The translations under genes were made by a program, and so were the position numbers. From AC-69 sp963751665 (lineage in GTDB: Bacteria > Actinomycetota > UBA4738 > HRBIN12), in contig CAVVVF010000001.1 in assembly GCA_963751665.1 (NCBI GenBank), positions 868,001-932,000 on the forward strand: DNA of 64,000 nucleotides, given 5' to 3'. Each line of letters begins with the position of its first letter. Position 1 is the stretch's first letter. The notes beneath the pieces were generated by a model that was given only the letters and a program-made list of their open reading frames with translations, had not been told where the DNA came from and made no database searches. Below, piece after piece: positions 1 through 8,947 of the stretch.

Positions 1-14
1 CGATCGTCCGGCGG

Positions 15-758
15 ATGCGGGGCAGGCAATGGAGGATCGTCCCCCACCCCGGCCCGATCAGTGCGGAGCAGCCCTCCGGAGGCAAGTCCGGTGCCCTACG
101 GGCCGCCATCTTCGGTGCGAACGACGGGCTCGTGTCCAGCGTGTCGCTGATCATGGGCGTGGCCGGCGCGGGCGTGTCGAACAAGGTAATCGTCCTGGCC
201 GGTGTGGCAGGGCTCCTCGCCGGCGCGTTCTCCATGGCCGCCGGCGAGTACGTGTCGATGCGGGTGCAGCGGGAGGTGTTCGAGCGGTTGATCCACCTCG
301 AGGCGCACGAGATCGGCTCCGACGCCGAGGCGGAGCGCAAGGAGCTCGCGCTGCTGTACCAACGCAAGGGCATCTCTAAGGACCTCGCCGAACGCCTCGC
401 CGAGGAGCTGATGCGCGACCCGCAGGTGGCGCTCGACACTCACGCCCGGGAGGAGCTCGGCCTGGATCCCCAGGAGGGCCTTGGGTCGCCGTGGGCGGCG
501 GCGGGCTCGTCGTTCGCGACCTTCTCGACCGGCGCCGCGATCCCGCTGGTGCCCTTCCTCTTCGGAAGCGGCAACGCCGCCGTCGCGACCTCCGCCGCGC
601 TCGCCCTGATCGCGCTGTTCGCCATCGGCGCGGGGATGTCGTTCCTCACCGGCCGGCCGTTCTACCTGTCGGGACTTCGCATGATGCTGATCGGAGGAAG
701 CGCCGGCCTCATCACCTTCGGCGTCGGCAAGTTGCTGAACGCGACGACCGGCTTGTAG
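15..758 (+). CDS. VIT1/CCC1 family membrane transporter
   Basis: Probable integral membrane protein of the VIT1/CCC1 (DUF125) family, whose members move iron or manganese out of the cytoplasm. The family N-terminal signature FGANDGLVSS and the GVAGAG helix are at residues 33-52. Two hydrophobic segments follow near 55-80, then a charged amphipathic stretch (about 85-155, EAHEIGSDAEAERKE), then three hydrophobic segments to the end. This helix-charged-helix order is the family layout. The frame stays open upstream to the window edge, so a longer N-terminus (some relatives carry a rubrerythrin domain there) cannot be excluded. The metal is not determined by the sequence. Confidence 0.85.
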   Translation: MRGRQWRIVPHPGPISAEQPSGGKSGALRAAIFGANDGLVSSVSLIMGVAGAGVSNKVIVLAGVAGLLAGAFSMAAGEYVSMRVQREVFERLIHLEAHEIGSDAEAERKELALLYQRKGISKDLAERLAEELMRDPQVALDTHAREELGLDPQEGLGSPWAAAGSSFATFSTGAAIPLVPFLFGSGNAAVATSAALALIALFAIGAGMSFLTGRPFYLSGLRMMLIGGSAGLITFGVGKLLNATTGL

Positions 759-762
759 TCAC

Positions 763-1203
763 CTACTCCTCGGCCACCTCGCCCCCCATGCCAACGAGCT
801 GCTCGAGGGAGCTTCGGAGTGCCTCGTACCGGCGATCGCCCAGCTCGCGACGGGCCCGGGCCTCCAGCGCGGCCACCGCCCGGCGGGCCTCGGCCACGTA
901 CCGCCGGCCTCGTGCCGTCAACCGGACGACCTTGGCCCTCGCGTCCTCCGCGTCCGGCACGCGTCGGACGTAGCCCCGGTTCTCCAGGTCGTCCACGATC
1001 AGCATCATGCCCTGCTTGGTGATCCGGGCCCGGCGGGCGAGCTCGGTCAGGCGGGTCCCCGACCGCCGGTCGATGTTCATGAACAGCGCGGCGTGGGCCG
1101 GCCGGGCGTCCGGATATCCTCGCTCCTCCAGGCTGGACAGCAGCTCGGCCGCCAGGGCGCGGTGGCCCTCGAGGAGGAGCCGCACGGTGTCGGGTTCGGC
1201 CAC
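763..1203 (-). CDS. MarR family transcriptional regulator
   Basis: Winged-helix DNA-binding protein of 146 residues, the usual MarR length. The recognition region TRLTELARRARITKQGMMLI (residues 50-69) is followed by the wing with DAEDARAKVVRLTARGR (about 85-101), both classic MarR features. The C-terminal helix would form the dimer interface. It converges with the VIT1-like gene (4 bp apart) and diverges from a GNAT gene, so neither neighbour clearly reveals its ligand. Regulated genes are unknown. Confidence 0.88.
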   Translation of the reverse strand: MAEPDTVRLLLEGHRALAAELLSSLEERGYPDARPAHAALFMNIDRRSGTRLTELARRARITKQGMMLIVDDLENRGYVRRVPDAEDARAKVVRLTARGRRYVAEARRAVAALEARARRELGDRRYEALRSSLEQLVGMGGEVAEE

Positions 1204-1276
1204 GCCTCCATCCTCCCTGCACGACTATGAAGCCGTCAACCCGCTTGACCGTGGGGAGGCGCGATAGCCTCCTTCA

Positions 1277-1777
1277 ATGGCCATCGAGGTTCGCCGGGCC
1301 CTGCCCCAGGAATACGAGGAGGCGGGACGGGTGACGGCGCTGGCCTATCGGGAGTTCGTTCGCCCCGAGGACGCCGGCTGGAACGAGTACCTGGATCGGA
1401 TCGCCGACGTCGGCGGACGGGCGGGACGGACCGTCGTCCTGGTGGCCGAGGAAGGGGGCCGGATCCTGGGCTCGGCCACGCTGGAGCTGGAGGGCCGCAC
1501 CGAGGAGGGCGAGCCTCCGGTCTCGCGCGACGAGGCTCACCTTCGCATGCTGGGTGTCGATCCGGAGGCCAGGCGCCGGGGCGTCGCTCGGATGTTGATG
1601 GACGCCTGCATCGACGAGGCTCGCCGAGCCGGTAAGCGCCGGATGACACTCAACACGACACAACGCATGCGGGCCGCGCAGGCGATGTACGAGGCGCTCG
1701 GCTTCGAACGGATGGACGACCGGGTCTTCCCCGACGGCTTCGTCCTGCTCGGCTACGAGAAGCGTCTCGACGCCTAG
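1277..1777 (+). CDS. GNAT family N-acetyltransferase
   Basis: Single-domain acyl-CoA-dependent acetyltransferase of 166 residues. The acetyl-CoA pyrophosphate loop is visible as LGVDPEARRRGVARMLMDAC (residues 93-112), and the C-terminal MYEALGFERMDDRVF segment is motif B. The substrate cannot be read from the sequence. The ATG at 1277 is the first start of the frame. The 3' end overlaps the convergent DUF1232 gene by 4 bp. Confidence 0.88.
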   Translation: MAIEVRRALPQEYEEAGRVTALAYREFVRPEDAGWNEYLDRIADVGGRAGRTVVLVAEEGGRILGSATLELEGRTEEGEPPVSRDEAHLRMLGVDPEARRRGVARMLMDACIDEARRAGKRRMTLNTTQRMRAAQAMYEALGFERMDDRVFPDGFVLLGYEKRLDA

Positions 1778-2199
1778 ACGCCGTCTTCCACCTTGGAGAC
1801 GCCGGGGAGGCGCGCCACCCGCCACAGGACGGCAAGCCCGTCCTCGGTGCCGGGCCAGTGCCGGCGGAGGGCATCGGGGCCGGCCCGGCGCACGACCGAC
1901 CGGAGGATCAGCGCGACGACGATGGCGTCGTCGGCGTACCCGATCACCGGCAGGAAATCCGGGATCGGGTCAAACGGGAAGGCGAGGTACGCGAACCCCA
2001 CCCATAATCGGATCCGCACTCCTCGCGGAAGCGTCCTGTCGGCCGCCAGGCGGCGGAGGAGCCGGAATGTGTCCGGCAGCAGGCGAACGGCCTCTTTCGC
2101 CAGCGAACCCCTGGGCTTCGCGATCAGAAGGAACACGGCGAGCACGGCCCACGCCACCGCCAGTGCGGCGAGGAGGCCGAGCAGGACCCGCCAGACCAC
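1774..2199 (-). CDS. DUF1232 (YkvA-like) membrane protein
   Basis: Small protein of 141 residues with an N-terminal transmembrane helix (WRVLLGLLAALAVAWAVLAV) and the DUF1232 core around residues 60-105. The diagnostic motif AFPFDPIPDFLPVIGYADD is present, with the conserved aspartates of this family. Function is unknown in the family. The start is GTG. It lies 6 bp downstream of the ABC exporter on the same strand, so the two are probably co-transcribed. Confidence 0.82.
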   Translation of the reverse strand: MVWRVLLGLLAALAVAWAVLAVFLLIAKPRGSLAKEAVRLLPDTFRLLRRLAADRTLPRGVRIRLWVGFAYLAFPFDPIPDFLPVIGYADDAIVVALILRSVVRRAGPDALRRHWPGTEDGLAVLWRVARLPGVSKVEDGV

Positions 2200-2205
2200 G
2201 CCGAA

Positions 2206-4230
2206 CTAGCCCTCGCCCGGGCCGCTCGCCGTTCTGACGACCTCGCCGGTCGACAGGACCACGCCGTCCTCGCACTCTGCTTCCACCAGGCCGCCCCGGA
2301 ACTGCTGCTCGTACAGCCGGGCGTAGATGCCGCCACGCTCGATGAGCTCCCGGTGCGTGCCTCGCTCGACGACCTTCCCCCGGTCCACCACGAAGATCAC
2401 GTCGGCGGACAGGATCGTAGACAGCCGGTGGGCGATGGCGACGGTGGTGCGGCCTCGCATCAGCGGGCGGAGCGCCTCCTGCACCAGCCGCTCCGACGTG
2501 GTGTCGAGGCTCGACGTGGCTTCGTCCAGGATCAGGATCCGCGGGTCCTTCAGGACCACCCGGGCGATGGCCAGTCGCTGCTTCTCGCCACCGGAGAGCT
2601 TGTACCCGCGCTCGCCAACGACGGTGTCGTAGCCCTCCGGCAGCTCCATGATCCGCTCGTGGATGAAGGCGGCCTTCGCCGCGGCCACGAGCTCGTCCTG
2701 GGTGGCATCGGGTTTGCCGTACAGGAGGTTCCTGCGGACGGTCGTGTGGAACAGGTAGGTCTCCTGGGTAACCATCCCGATCAGGTCACCGAGGGACTCG
2801 AGCTTCAGCTTCCGCACATCGACCCCGTCGATCAGGACCGCACCCTCCTGCACGTCGTAGAACCGCGGGACGAGGTAGGTCATGGTGGTCTTGCCGGCCC
2901 CGCTCGGCCCGACGAGGGCCGCGAGCTGCCCAGGCTCGATGTCGAATGTGACGCCTTCCAGGGTCCACTCCCGCCGGGCCCGCTGGCCGTCGCCGAGGTC
3001 GGATGGGGAGACCGGCAGGGTGCCCTCTGGCGGCTTCTCGTACCGGAACCAGACGTCGCTGAACTGCACGCGCCCGCGGACCTGCTCGGGCAGCAGAGGG
3101 ATTGCATCCGGAGCGTCGGCGATCTCGTGGTCCATGTCCAGGTACTCGAAGATCCGGTCGAACAGCGCCATCGAGGTCTGGATGTCGCTCGAGACCTGGA
3201 GCATCGAGCCGATGGGGAAGAACAGCCGCGACTGGAGCGTGGTGAACGCGACGATCGTCCCGGCCGTGATCACCGTCGTCGTCGCGCTGCCCGAGAGGAC
3301 CCAGCCGGCGACGAGGTAAACGAGCGCCGGCGTGATCGAGAAGACCGTCCCGACCACGGCGAAGAACGAGCGGCCGATCATGGTCTGGCGGATCTGGAGG
3401 CCGGTGAGCCGTTCGTTCTCGCCCCCGAACCGGTCGATCTCGTGGCGCTGGCGGCCGAAGGCCTTCGACAGCAGGATGCCGGAGACCGACAGGGTCTCCT
3501 CGGTGATCGACGTCAGGTCGGCCAGGGACTGCTGCGTGACGGTGGCCACCTTCTGCCGGGCCTTGCCCACCTTGTACGTGAGCCACATGAAGAACGGCAA
3601 CATGAACAACGACAGCACGGTGAGCTGCCAGGACAGTATGAGCATGGCGATCACCGTGCTGGAGATGACCACGACGTTCGACAGGATGGAGGAGGCGGTA
3701 TCGGTGACCACCGACTGCACGCCGCCCACGTCGTTCGCCAAGCGCGACTGGATCTCGCCAGTCCGGGTCTCGGTGAAGAACCGGAGCGGCATGAACTGGA
3801 GGTGGCGGTACAGCGCATTGCGGAAGTCCTGCATCACACGGAGGCCGACCAGGTTGGCCAGGTAGGTCTGCCCGATCCCGATGATCCCCGAGACGATGGG
3901 GATCGCGATCATGAACGACACGTCCCGGTAGAGCGTGTGGAGGTTGGGGCACAACCCGCCGTCGCAGTGCCGCGGTGGGTTCCCGAACAGGGCGTGGTCG
4001 AAGATGTGCTTGATCAGGAGCGGGTTCACCACGCCGAGACCAGAGGTCACGACGATGGCCATGCCAACGAGCACCACCTTCCCCCGGTACGGGCGGAAGG
4101 TGGAGATCACCCGGCGAACCGTCTGCCTCCTGATGGGACGGCGGTCCTGGTCCGGGGTTGGCGCAGGGAACATGCCGTGGCGACGCATGCTTCTCAGGGT
4201 AACCGCCTTCCACGATTCCCTATGCCCCAT
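2206..4230 (-). CDS. ABC exporter, fused permease and ATPase
   Basis: Half-size ABC exporter (up to 674 residues) of the MsbA/lipid A and multidrug type that works as a dimer. Six hydrophobic segments lie between residues about 50 and 360. The nucleotide-binding domain has Walker A GPSGAGKTT, the Q-loop in MVTQETYLF, signature LSGGEKQR, Walker B ILILDEATSSLD and the switch histidine in AIAHRLSTI. The loop FGNPPRHCDGGLCPN between the first two helices carries two cysteines. The start is uncertain: ATG at 4230 leaves only 16 bp to the divergent mgtC-like gene, and internal ATGs at 4188 and 4173 are alternatives. The substrate is unknown. Confidence 0.92.
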   Translation of the reverse strand: MGHRESWKAVTLRSMRRHGMFPAPTPDQDRRPIRRQTVRRVISTFRPYRGKVVLVGMAIVVTSGLGVVNPLLIKHIFDHALFGNPPRHCDGGLCPNLHTLYRDVSFMIAIPIVSGIIGIGQTYLANLVGLRVMQDFRNALYRHLQFMPLRFFTETRTGEIQSRLANDVGGVQSVVTDTASSILSNVVVISSTVIAMLILSWQLTVLSLFMLPFFMWLTYKVGKARQKVATVTQQSLADLTSITEETLSVSGILLSKAFGRQRHEIDRFGGENERLTGLQIRQTMIGRSFFAVVGTVFSITPALVYLVAGWVLSGSATTTVITAGTIVAFTTLQSRLFFPIGSMLQVSSDIQTSMALFDRIFEYLDMDHEIADAPDAIPLLPEQVRGRVQFSDVWFRYEKPPEGTLPVSPSDLGDGQRARREWTLEGVTFDIEPGQLAALVGPSGAGKTTMTYLVPRFYDVQEGAVLIDGVDVRKLKLESLGDLIGMVTQETYLFHTTVRRNLLYGKPDATQDELVAAAKAAFIHERIMELPEGYDTVVGERGYKLSGGEKQRLAIARVVLKDPRILILDEATSSLDTTSERLVQEALRPLMRGRTTVAIAHRLSTILSADVIFVVDRGKVVERGTHRELIERGGIYARLYEQQFRGGLVEAECEDGVVLSTGEVVRTASGPGEG

Positions 4231-4246
4231 CGGCTAGCCTTGTGCG

Positions 4247-4714
4247 GTGCTTCCGTTCTCGGAGTGGGCGCTCCTCGGGCGGATGGCCCTGGCCACGGGC
4301 CTGGGCTACGCCATCGGCTTCGAACGTGAGTGGCGGGGCAAGCCCGCCGGGGAGCGCACGTTCGCGCTGATCGCACTGGGGGCGGCGGGGTTCACGGCGA
4401 TCGGGGTTGAGGGCTTCCCGGCGTCGGCCGAGAAGATCATCGCCGGAGTCGTGACGGGCGTCGGGTTCCTGGGGGCAGGCCTCATCTTCCGAGAGGCCAC
4501 CGGCGGCATCCTCGGGCTCACCACGGCGGCGTCGGCGTGGGCCGTCGCGGCGGTGGGGGTCCTGGTGGGGTCCGGGGCGTTCGTGGCCGGGATCGCGTCC
4601 ACCGTCCTCGTGCTGTTCATCCTGGAGCTCAACCGGTTGCCGCTCATCCGCCGGTTCCTCGCGCAACAGCGCCGGGACCGGGAACGAGGGATCGACCAGG
4701 ACGAGGAAGGCTGA
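4247..4714 (+). CDS. MgtC/SapB family membrane protein
   Basis: Membrane protein of 155 residues matching the N-terminal membrane domain of MgtC. Signatures are GYAIGFEREWRGKPAGERT (residues 19-37), GFLGAGLIFRE and GLTTAASAWAVAAVGVLVG. Four to five transmembrane helices are visible. The cytoplasmic C-terminal domain of enterobacterial MgtC is missing, as in most short homologues. The family is linked to survival at low magnesium, but the direct activity is unsettled. The start is GTG. Confidence 0.88.
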   Translation: MLPFSEWALLGRMALATGLGYAIGFEREWRGKPAGERTFALIALGAAGFTAIGVEGFPASAEKIIAGVVTGVGFLGAGLIFREATGGILGLTTAASAWAVAAVGVLVGSGAFVAGIASTVLVLFILELNRLPLIRRFLAQQRRDRERGIDQDEEG

Positions 4715-4718
4715 GCTC

Positions 4719-5405
4719 TCACGGAGGGCCGGCCACGGCCCTGGCCCGGGCGAGCACGGCGTCGAGCATCCCCTGGGTGAGCTTGCCGGTGAACGTGTTC
4801 TGCTGGCTCGGGTGGAAGCACCCGAGCAGGGTGTACGGGCCGATCATCATTTCGGTGCCGTGTCCGAACGCTGGGCGGGGGCGCACCCGGTGGCCGAGGG
4901 CCGCGAACGCCCGGAGGACGCCGTCCCAGGCGAACGCCCCGAGCGCCACCACGGCGCGGACCTCGTCGAGTGCCTGGAGCTCCCGCACCAGGTAGGGCAG
5001 GCAGGTGTCCCGCTCCTTGGGGGTCGGCCGGTTCCCCGGCGGCGCACAGCGGTTCACGGAGGCCAGGCAGACGCCGCTGAGCTCCAGCCCGTCGTCACGC
5101 AACAAGGATTCCGGCCGGTTCGACAGTCCCGCTCGATGTAGGGCCCCGAACAGGAAGTCGCCGGAGCGATCGCCGGTGAAGATACGGCCGGTCCTGTTGC
5201 CGCCATGCGCCGCGGGAGCCAGGCCCACCACCAGGATGCGAGCGGCCGGGTCGCCGAACCCGGGCACCGGCCTCCCCCAGTACTCCTGGTCCGCGAACCG
5301 AGGGGCCTTTTCCCGAGCCACCCGTTCGCGCCACTCGACGAGGCGGGGACAGGCGCGGCACGCCACGATGTCCCTTCGGATCGCGGCCAGGTCTCGCGCG
5401 CTCAC
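4719..5405 (-). CDS. Uracil-DNA glycosylase, family 5 (UDGb-like)
   Basis: Base-excision repair enzyme that removes deaminated bases such as uracil from DNA. Motif 1, GLAPAAHGGNRTGR followed by FTGDRSGDFL, and motif 2, HPSQQNTFTG, are characteristic of the type-5 (UDGb) group rather than family 4. Cysteines for a [4Fe-4S] cluster are at CRACP near the N-terminus and in CLASVNRC plus a later Cys. The GTG start at 5405 overlaps the TGA stop of the upstream MDMPI-like gene (GTGA), which fixes the start and indicates translational coupling. The protein is 228 residues. Confidence 0.9.
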   Translation of the reverse strand: MSARDLAAIRRDIVACRACPRLVEWRERVAREKAPRFADQEYWGRPVPGFGDPAARILVVGLAPAAHGGNRTGRIFTGDRSGDFLFGALHRAGLSNRPESLLRDDGLELSGVCLASVNRCAPPGNRPTPKERDTCLPYLVRELQALDEVRAVVALGAFAWDGVLRAFAALGHRVRPRPAFGHGTEMMIGPYTLLGCFHPSQQNTFTGKLTQGMLDAVLARARAVAGPP

Positions 5406-6094
5406 GCGAGCAACGGGAGCAGGGCGGTTCGGTCGCCCAGGATCGCGCGCTCGTCGTCGCTCACGACGCGTCTGCCCGTCCCCGTCTCGATGAACGTCAC
5501 GTCGTCCCACTCGAGGGAGGCGGGCGGTTCGATGCCAAGCAGTCCCACCAGGATGTCCCGGACGATCGACGTGCCCTCCGGCGTGATCCACGGCTCTCGG
5601 CCGAGCGCGTGTGCCAGGTCGAGCCCGTGCACGGCCATCTCGAGCACCCTCGTGGCCAGGTAGTCGGGAAGGAGGAGCGACGGGCGGAACGTCCGGACGA
5701 TCCGCCCGGGGTCCTCGCGTCGAGCGGCATCGACCGCCTCTCGCCAACGATGGTCGAACGACCGGGCCAGGGCACGGCCGGTCCCATGCTCATCCGCCAC
5801 GTCCTGAGCCCGGCGTGAGATGTCGGGAGCGTCGGCCCCCGGGTCGTAGGAGCGGAAATAGGTGACCTCGGTGGCATCGGCGGCCGCCGGTGCCGGCCCG
5901 GCGAGATACACGAGGATCCGGTCCACATCCCGCCACACGTGGCCGAGCAGGGCCTTCACGTCCCAAGGGGGGCACCGGGTGGGCTGGCCGAACGCCTCCT
6001 CGGGAAGCCCGAGCACGACCTTCGACACGCGGGCACTCTCACCGGCCAACGCGTCCGCCCTCCGGTCCCGCCGGTCCCTCAAGCCCTCGTCCAT
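5402..6094 (-). CDS. Maleylpyruvate isomerase family mycothiol-dependent enzyme
   Basis: DinB-fold protein (230 residues) of the MDMPI N-terminal family. These enzymes use mycothiol as thiol cofactor, or are uncharacterised relatives. The family motif CPPWDVKALLGHVWRDVDRI, with one of the usual metal-binding histidines, is at residues about 30-49, and a later segment MAVHGLDLAHALGR carries further His/Asp residues. ATG at 6094 was chosen because the homology begins just after it. The gene is coupled by a GTGA overlap to the uracil glycosylase. The presence of mycothiol is consistent with the RsrA protein in this window. The substrate is unknown. Confidence 0.8.
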   Translation of the reverse strand: MDEGLRDRRDRRADALAGESARVSKVVLGLPEEAFGQPTRCPPWDVKALLGHVWRDVDRILVYLAGPAPAAADATEVTYFRSYDPGADAPDISRRAQDVADEHGTGRALARSFDHRWREAVDAARREDPGRIVRTFRPSLLLPDYLATRVLEMAVHGLDLAHALGREPWITPEGTSIVRDILVGLLGIEPPASLEWDDVTFIETGTGRRVVSDDERAILGDRTALLPLLA

Positions 6095-6174
6095 CGCGGG
6101 CCGATGGTAGAGCGCGACAAGGGTGGTTGCCTTTACCCACATCCCGCTGTAGAAGGGACGCTCCGTTCCAGCCC

Positions 6175-7810
6175 ATGGCCGAATCCACTCCCCATGCCCG
6201 CCGGGCCTTGCGAGCCCTCCTCGTCGTCGCCGTAGCCAGCGCGGCGCTGGGCCTCGTGCCACTCGTGCCGAGCGGTGCGGCGCCCGAGACGGTGCTCCGT
6301 TCCGTCTCCGTCGACGTCCGGTCACTCTTACCGCGAGGCGGCGGTGACGCAGCGGCGCTCACCCCTCACGGTGAGCTCCGCACAACGTCAGCGGTCCGAA
6401 CCGCTCGCATCCGCGAGTGCGCGCCGATGTGGTTCGACGGGCTGGCCTTCACGTGGGAGCAGACCGGCGGTCGGGCCGTGACCACCGTCGCCGCGGCGAG
6501 CCCCGACGGCAGCTCCTTCGGCCACGCGGTCCACATCGACGAGGAGGGAGGGCCGGACCCCGGCTCACCCGAGTACCGGGTCGCCCGCCAGGGCTCCTCG
6601 TTCGTCTGGACGGGCGGGTCGCGGTGCGTTCGGTTCTCTATGGATCTGCCGAAGGGCGCCGTCGTATCGAACGTCCGGGTCCTGTTCATCAACAGCTCGG
6701 GGACGGCGGGCGGTCCCGGGACCGGGCCGGGGGACGTCGGTCCGGTCGCCGTCGGAGCTCCTGGTGGCCCGTTCGCGCCCTCGGTGGCAGAGGCCCTGAC
6801 CCGGCGGCCCCGGCATCATCACGCGGGAGCAGTGGGGAGCCGACCCCAAACTGATGAACTGCACCCCGCTCGTGGCCGACTTCCTCAGCACGGCGTTCGT
6901 CCATCACACGGCGGGTTCGAATGCGTACACGCAGGCGCAGGCCGACGACGTGGTCCGGGGCATCTACGCGTACCACACGAATGGGCGTGGCTGGTGCGAC
7001 ATCGGCTACAACTTCCTGGTCGATCGGTTCGGTGACGTGTTCGAGGGCCGCTCCGGTGGCGTCACTAACGACGTGATCGGCGCGGCGCAGATGGGGTTCA
7101 ACACCGGAGCGTTTTCGGTCTCGGTCATGGGCACCTTCGACTACGTCCGCCCTCCGGGACCCGCGGTGGGGGCGCTGGAGCGACTTCTGGCTTGGCGCCT
7201 CGACGTCGGCCACGTGAACCCCGCCGCACGGACCGTGATGACCTCGGCCGGGGGCGACACCACGCGGTATCGGGCCGGGACGAAGGTGAAGCTCCACACG
7301 ATCTCGGGCCATCGGGACACCGGCATCACTGACTGCCCCGGGATCATCCTGTACGCGATGCTCCCCGGCATCCGCTCGCACGTAGCCACCGTGGGCTTGC
7401 CGAAGCTGTACAACCCGCGCCTGTCGATCTCGACGATCGTCTCGGGGCAACCGGTGGACATCAGGATCCGGGCGAAGGGCTCGACCTCGATGAGGTGGTC
7501 GGTCTCGGTGCTGGACCCATCCGGGAACGCGATCGCCAGCTTCCCCGGCCAGACGGGAGAGGCGCTCGAGCTCGCGTGGCCGGCGACGGGACCCCCGGCC
7601 CAGCCGGACGTCCCCGGCGTCTACCAGGTCGTCATCGGGGCGAGCGCGCCGAACGGCGCGCTCGCCCGCCCCGCCACGCTCGCGTTCACGGTCGAGCCGG
7701 TCCCCTCGCCCTCCCCATCGCCGACGGTGAGCCCGTCGCCGACCGCGTCGCCGACCGCCTCACCGACCGCCTCGCCGACGGTCTCGCCCACCGCGTCACC
7801 CACCGCCTGA
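6175..7810 (+). CDS. Secreted PGRP-type N-acetylmuramoyl-L-alanine amidase (one frameshift)
   Basis: Exported peptidoglycan amidase split by a single frameshift near 6790-6815. The first part starts at ATG 6175 with a signal peptide (ALRALLVVAVASAALGLVP) and a beta-rich N-terminal region. The second part, in another frame, has the amidase_2/PGRP domain: EQWGADP, FVHHTAGSN, WCDIGYNFLVDRFGDVFEGR and SGHRDTGITDCPG, which together supply the zinc-binding His, His and Cys and the catalytic Tyr. A Ser-Pro-Thr-rich tail ends the protein, as expected for a cell-wall-embedded linker. The indel is most simply a sequence error, because both halves are well conserved. Confidence 0.82.
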
Positions 7811-8587
7811 ACCTCGCCGTTCGGCAAGGACCTCGAGCCCCATCGCCGGGTCGTTGGAGGCCACGGCGTCCACCCCCCAGTCCAGCAAGAAGCCGAACGT
7901 CTCCCGGTCGTCCACCGTCCACGTGCCCACCCGCACGCCCGCCTGGTGGGCCCGCTCGACGAAGCCCGGGCCGGCCGGAACGAGCCCCCGGTGCCCGGGG
8001 AACGCGAACTCGTGTCCCGCGTCGAGGACGTGGGCCAGAGCGGCCTCCGGATCGACGGCCCGGGTGAACAGGAACCCCGTGGGGAGGTCCGGGGCCAGGC
8101 GCTTGGATGCCTCGATCGAGCGCGGGTTGAACGAGATGACCAGGACCGGTCCCTGGAACCCGCTCGCCTCCACCTCGGCCAGGGCCGCCTCCACGATCCC
8201 TTCGCGCTCGCCGTCATAGGCCGGCTCTCCTGGGATGTTCTTGATCTCCACGGCCAGGCCACCACGGCCGCTCACGGCGTCCAGCACGTCCCGGAAGGCA
8301 GGGATCGGCTCGGGCCGGTCCGGCGTGCCGGCGTTCAGCCGGCGGAGCTCCTCGAGGGTCAGCTCGTGGACCCATCCCGAGCCGTCGGTCGTCCGGGACA
8401 CGTCGGGGTCGTGGATCACGACCGGGATCCCGTCGGCGGACAGGCGCACGTCCAGCTCCACGACCGGGGCCCCCAGGGCGAGCGCGGCCTGGAAGGAGGA
8501 GAGGGTGTTCTCCGGGTGCGTGGAGGACGCGCCGCGGTGGGCCACGACCACCGGGAACGCGCCGGGGTTGAACGAGTGTTCAGCCAT
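7796..8587 (-). CDS. Glycerophosphodiester phosphodiesterase family protein
   Basis: TIM-barrel enzyme of 263 residues that hydrolyses glycerophosphodiesters to glycerol-3-phosphate and an alcohol. Catalytic signatures are VVAHRGASSTHPENT (His and Arg, residues 13-27), the metal-site ELDVRLSADG, HDPDVSRTTDGSG, and EIKN further on. The C-terminus has GVRVGTWTVDD and GVDAVASNDPA, typical of the family. ATG at 8587 is just before the first strand. No signal peptide is visible, so it probably acts in the cytoplasm. The 3' end overlaps the amidase gene by 15 bp (convergent). Confidence 0.92.
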   Translation of the reverse strand: MAEHSFNPGAFPVVVAHRGASSTHPENTLSSFQAALALGAPVVELDVRLSADGIPVVIHDPDVSRTTDGSGWVHELTLEELRRLNAGTPDRPEPIPAFRDVLDAVSGRGGLAVEIKNIPGEPAYDGEREGIVEAALAEVEASGFQGPVLVISFNPRSIEASKRLAPDLPTGFLFTRAVDPEAALAHVLDAGHEFAFPGHRGLVPAGPGFVERAHQAGVRVGTWTVDDRETFGFLLDWGVDAVASNDPAMGLEVLAERRGSGGG

Positions 8588-8615
8588 TGCTGTGGAAAAC
8601 CTGCCGGAGTATATT
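8587..8615 (+). promoter_or_regulatory. Sigma-70-type promoter for the WhiB gene
   Basis: TTGCTG at 8587-8592, a 17-bp spacer, and TATATT at 8610-8615 form a near-consensus housekeeping promoter. Transcription would start near 8622, about 55 nt before the WhiB ATG. The -35 element touches the start codon of the divergent GDPD gene. This is a sequence match only. Confidence 0.55.
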
Positions 8616-8677
8616 CGGCGCCGCTCGGCCCCTCGCCCGCAGGGCCCGAAACGGTGATCCGCGCGTGGGGGTGGGGC

Positions 8678-8932
8678 ATGGAATGGGTCCGGCAGGCCAG
8701 GTGCATCGGGGTCGACCCCGAGCTGTTCTTCCCCGTGGGGTCGACGGGCCCGGCCCTGGCCCAGCAGGAGGCGGCCAAGGCCGTCTGTGCAATGTGCCCG
8801 GTCCGCCCCGACTGCCTGCAATGGGCCCTGGCCACCGGCCAGGACGCCGGGGTGTGGGGCGGGACCTCCGAGGAGGAGCGGCGGGCCATGCGCCAGGTGG
8901 GCCGGCCCGAGCGCGTGGCGGCCCTGGGCTGA
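8678..8932 (+). CDS. WhiB family iron-sulfur transcription factor
   Basis: Actinobacteria-specific Wbl protein of 84 residues. Four cysteines that bind a [4Fe-4S] cluster are visible: one in RQARC, then CAMCPVRPDC. The turn motif GVWGG and a basic C-terminus (EEERRAMRQVGRPER) for DNA or sigma-factor contact follow. ATG at 8678 is chosen; a GTG at 8654 would add 8 residues. The strong upstream promoter suggests high expression. Which Wbl subclass it belongs to is not clear from this alone. Confidence 0.93.
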   Translation: MEWVRQARCIGVDPELFFPVGSTGPALAQQEAAKAVCAMCPVRPDCLQWALATGQDAGVWGGTSEEERRAMRQVGRPERVAALG

Positions 8933-8947
8933 TTCGAGTCGCCCGGC

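Noticed and set aside
2353..4329. A 658-codon open frame on the plus strand opposite the ABC exporter
   Set aside because: Its translation is Arg/Gly/Asp/His-rich low-complexity text with no motifs, while the minus strand encodes a textbook ABC exporter. It is a high-GC shadow frame.
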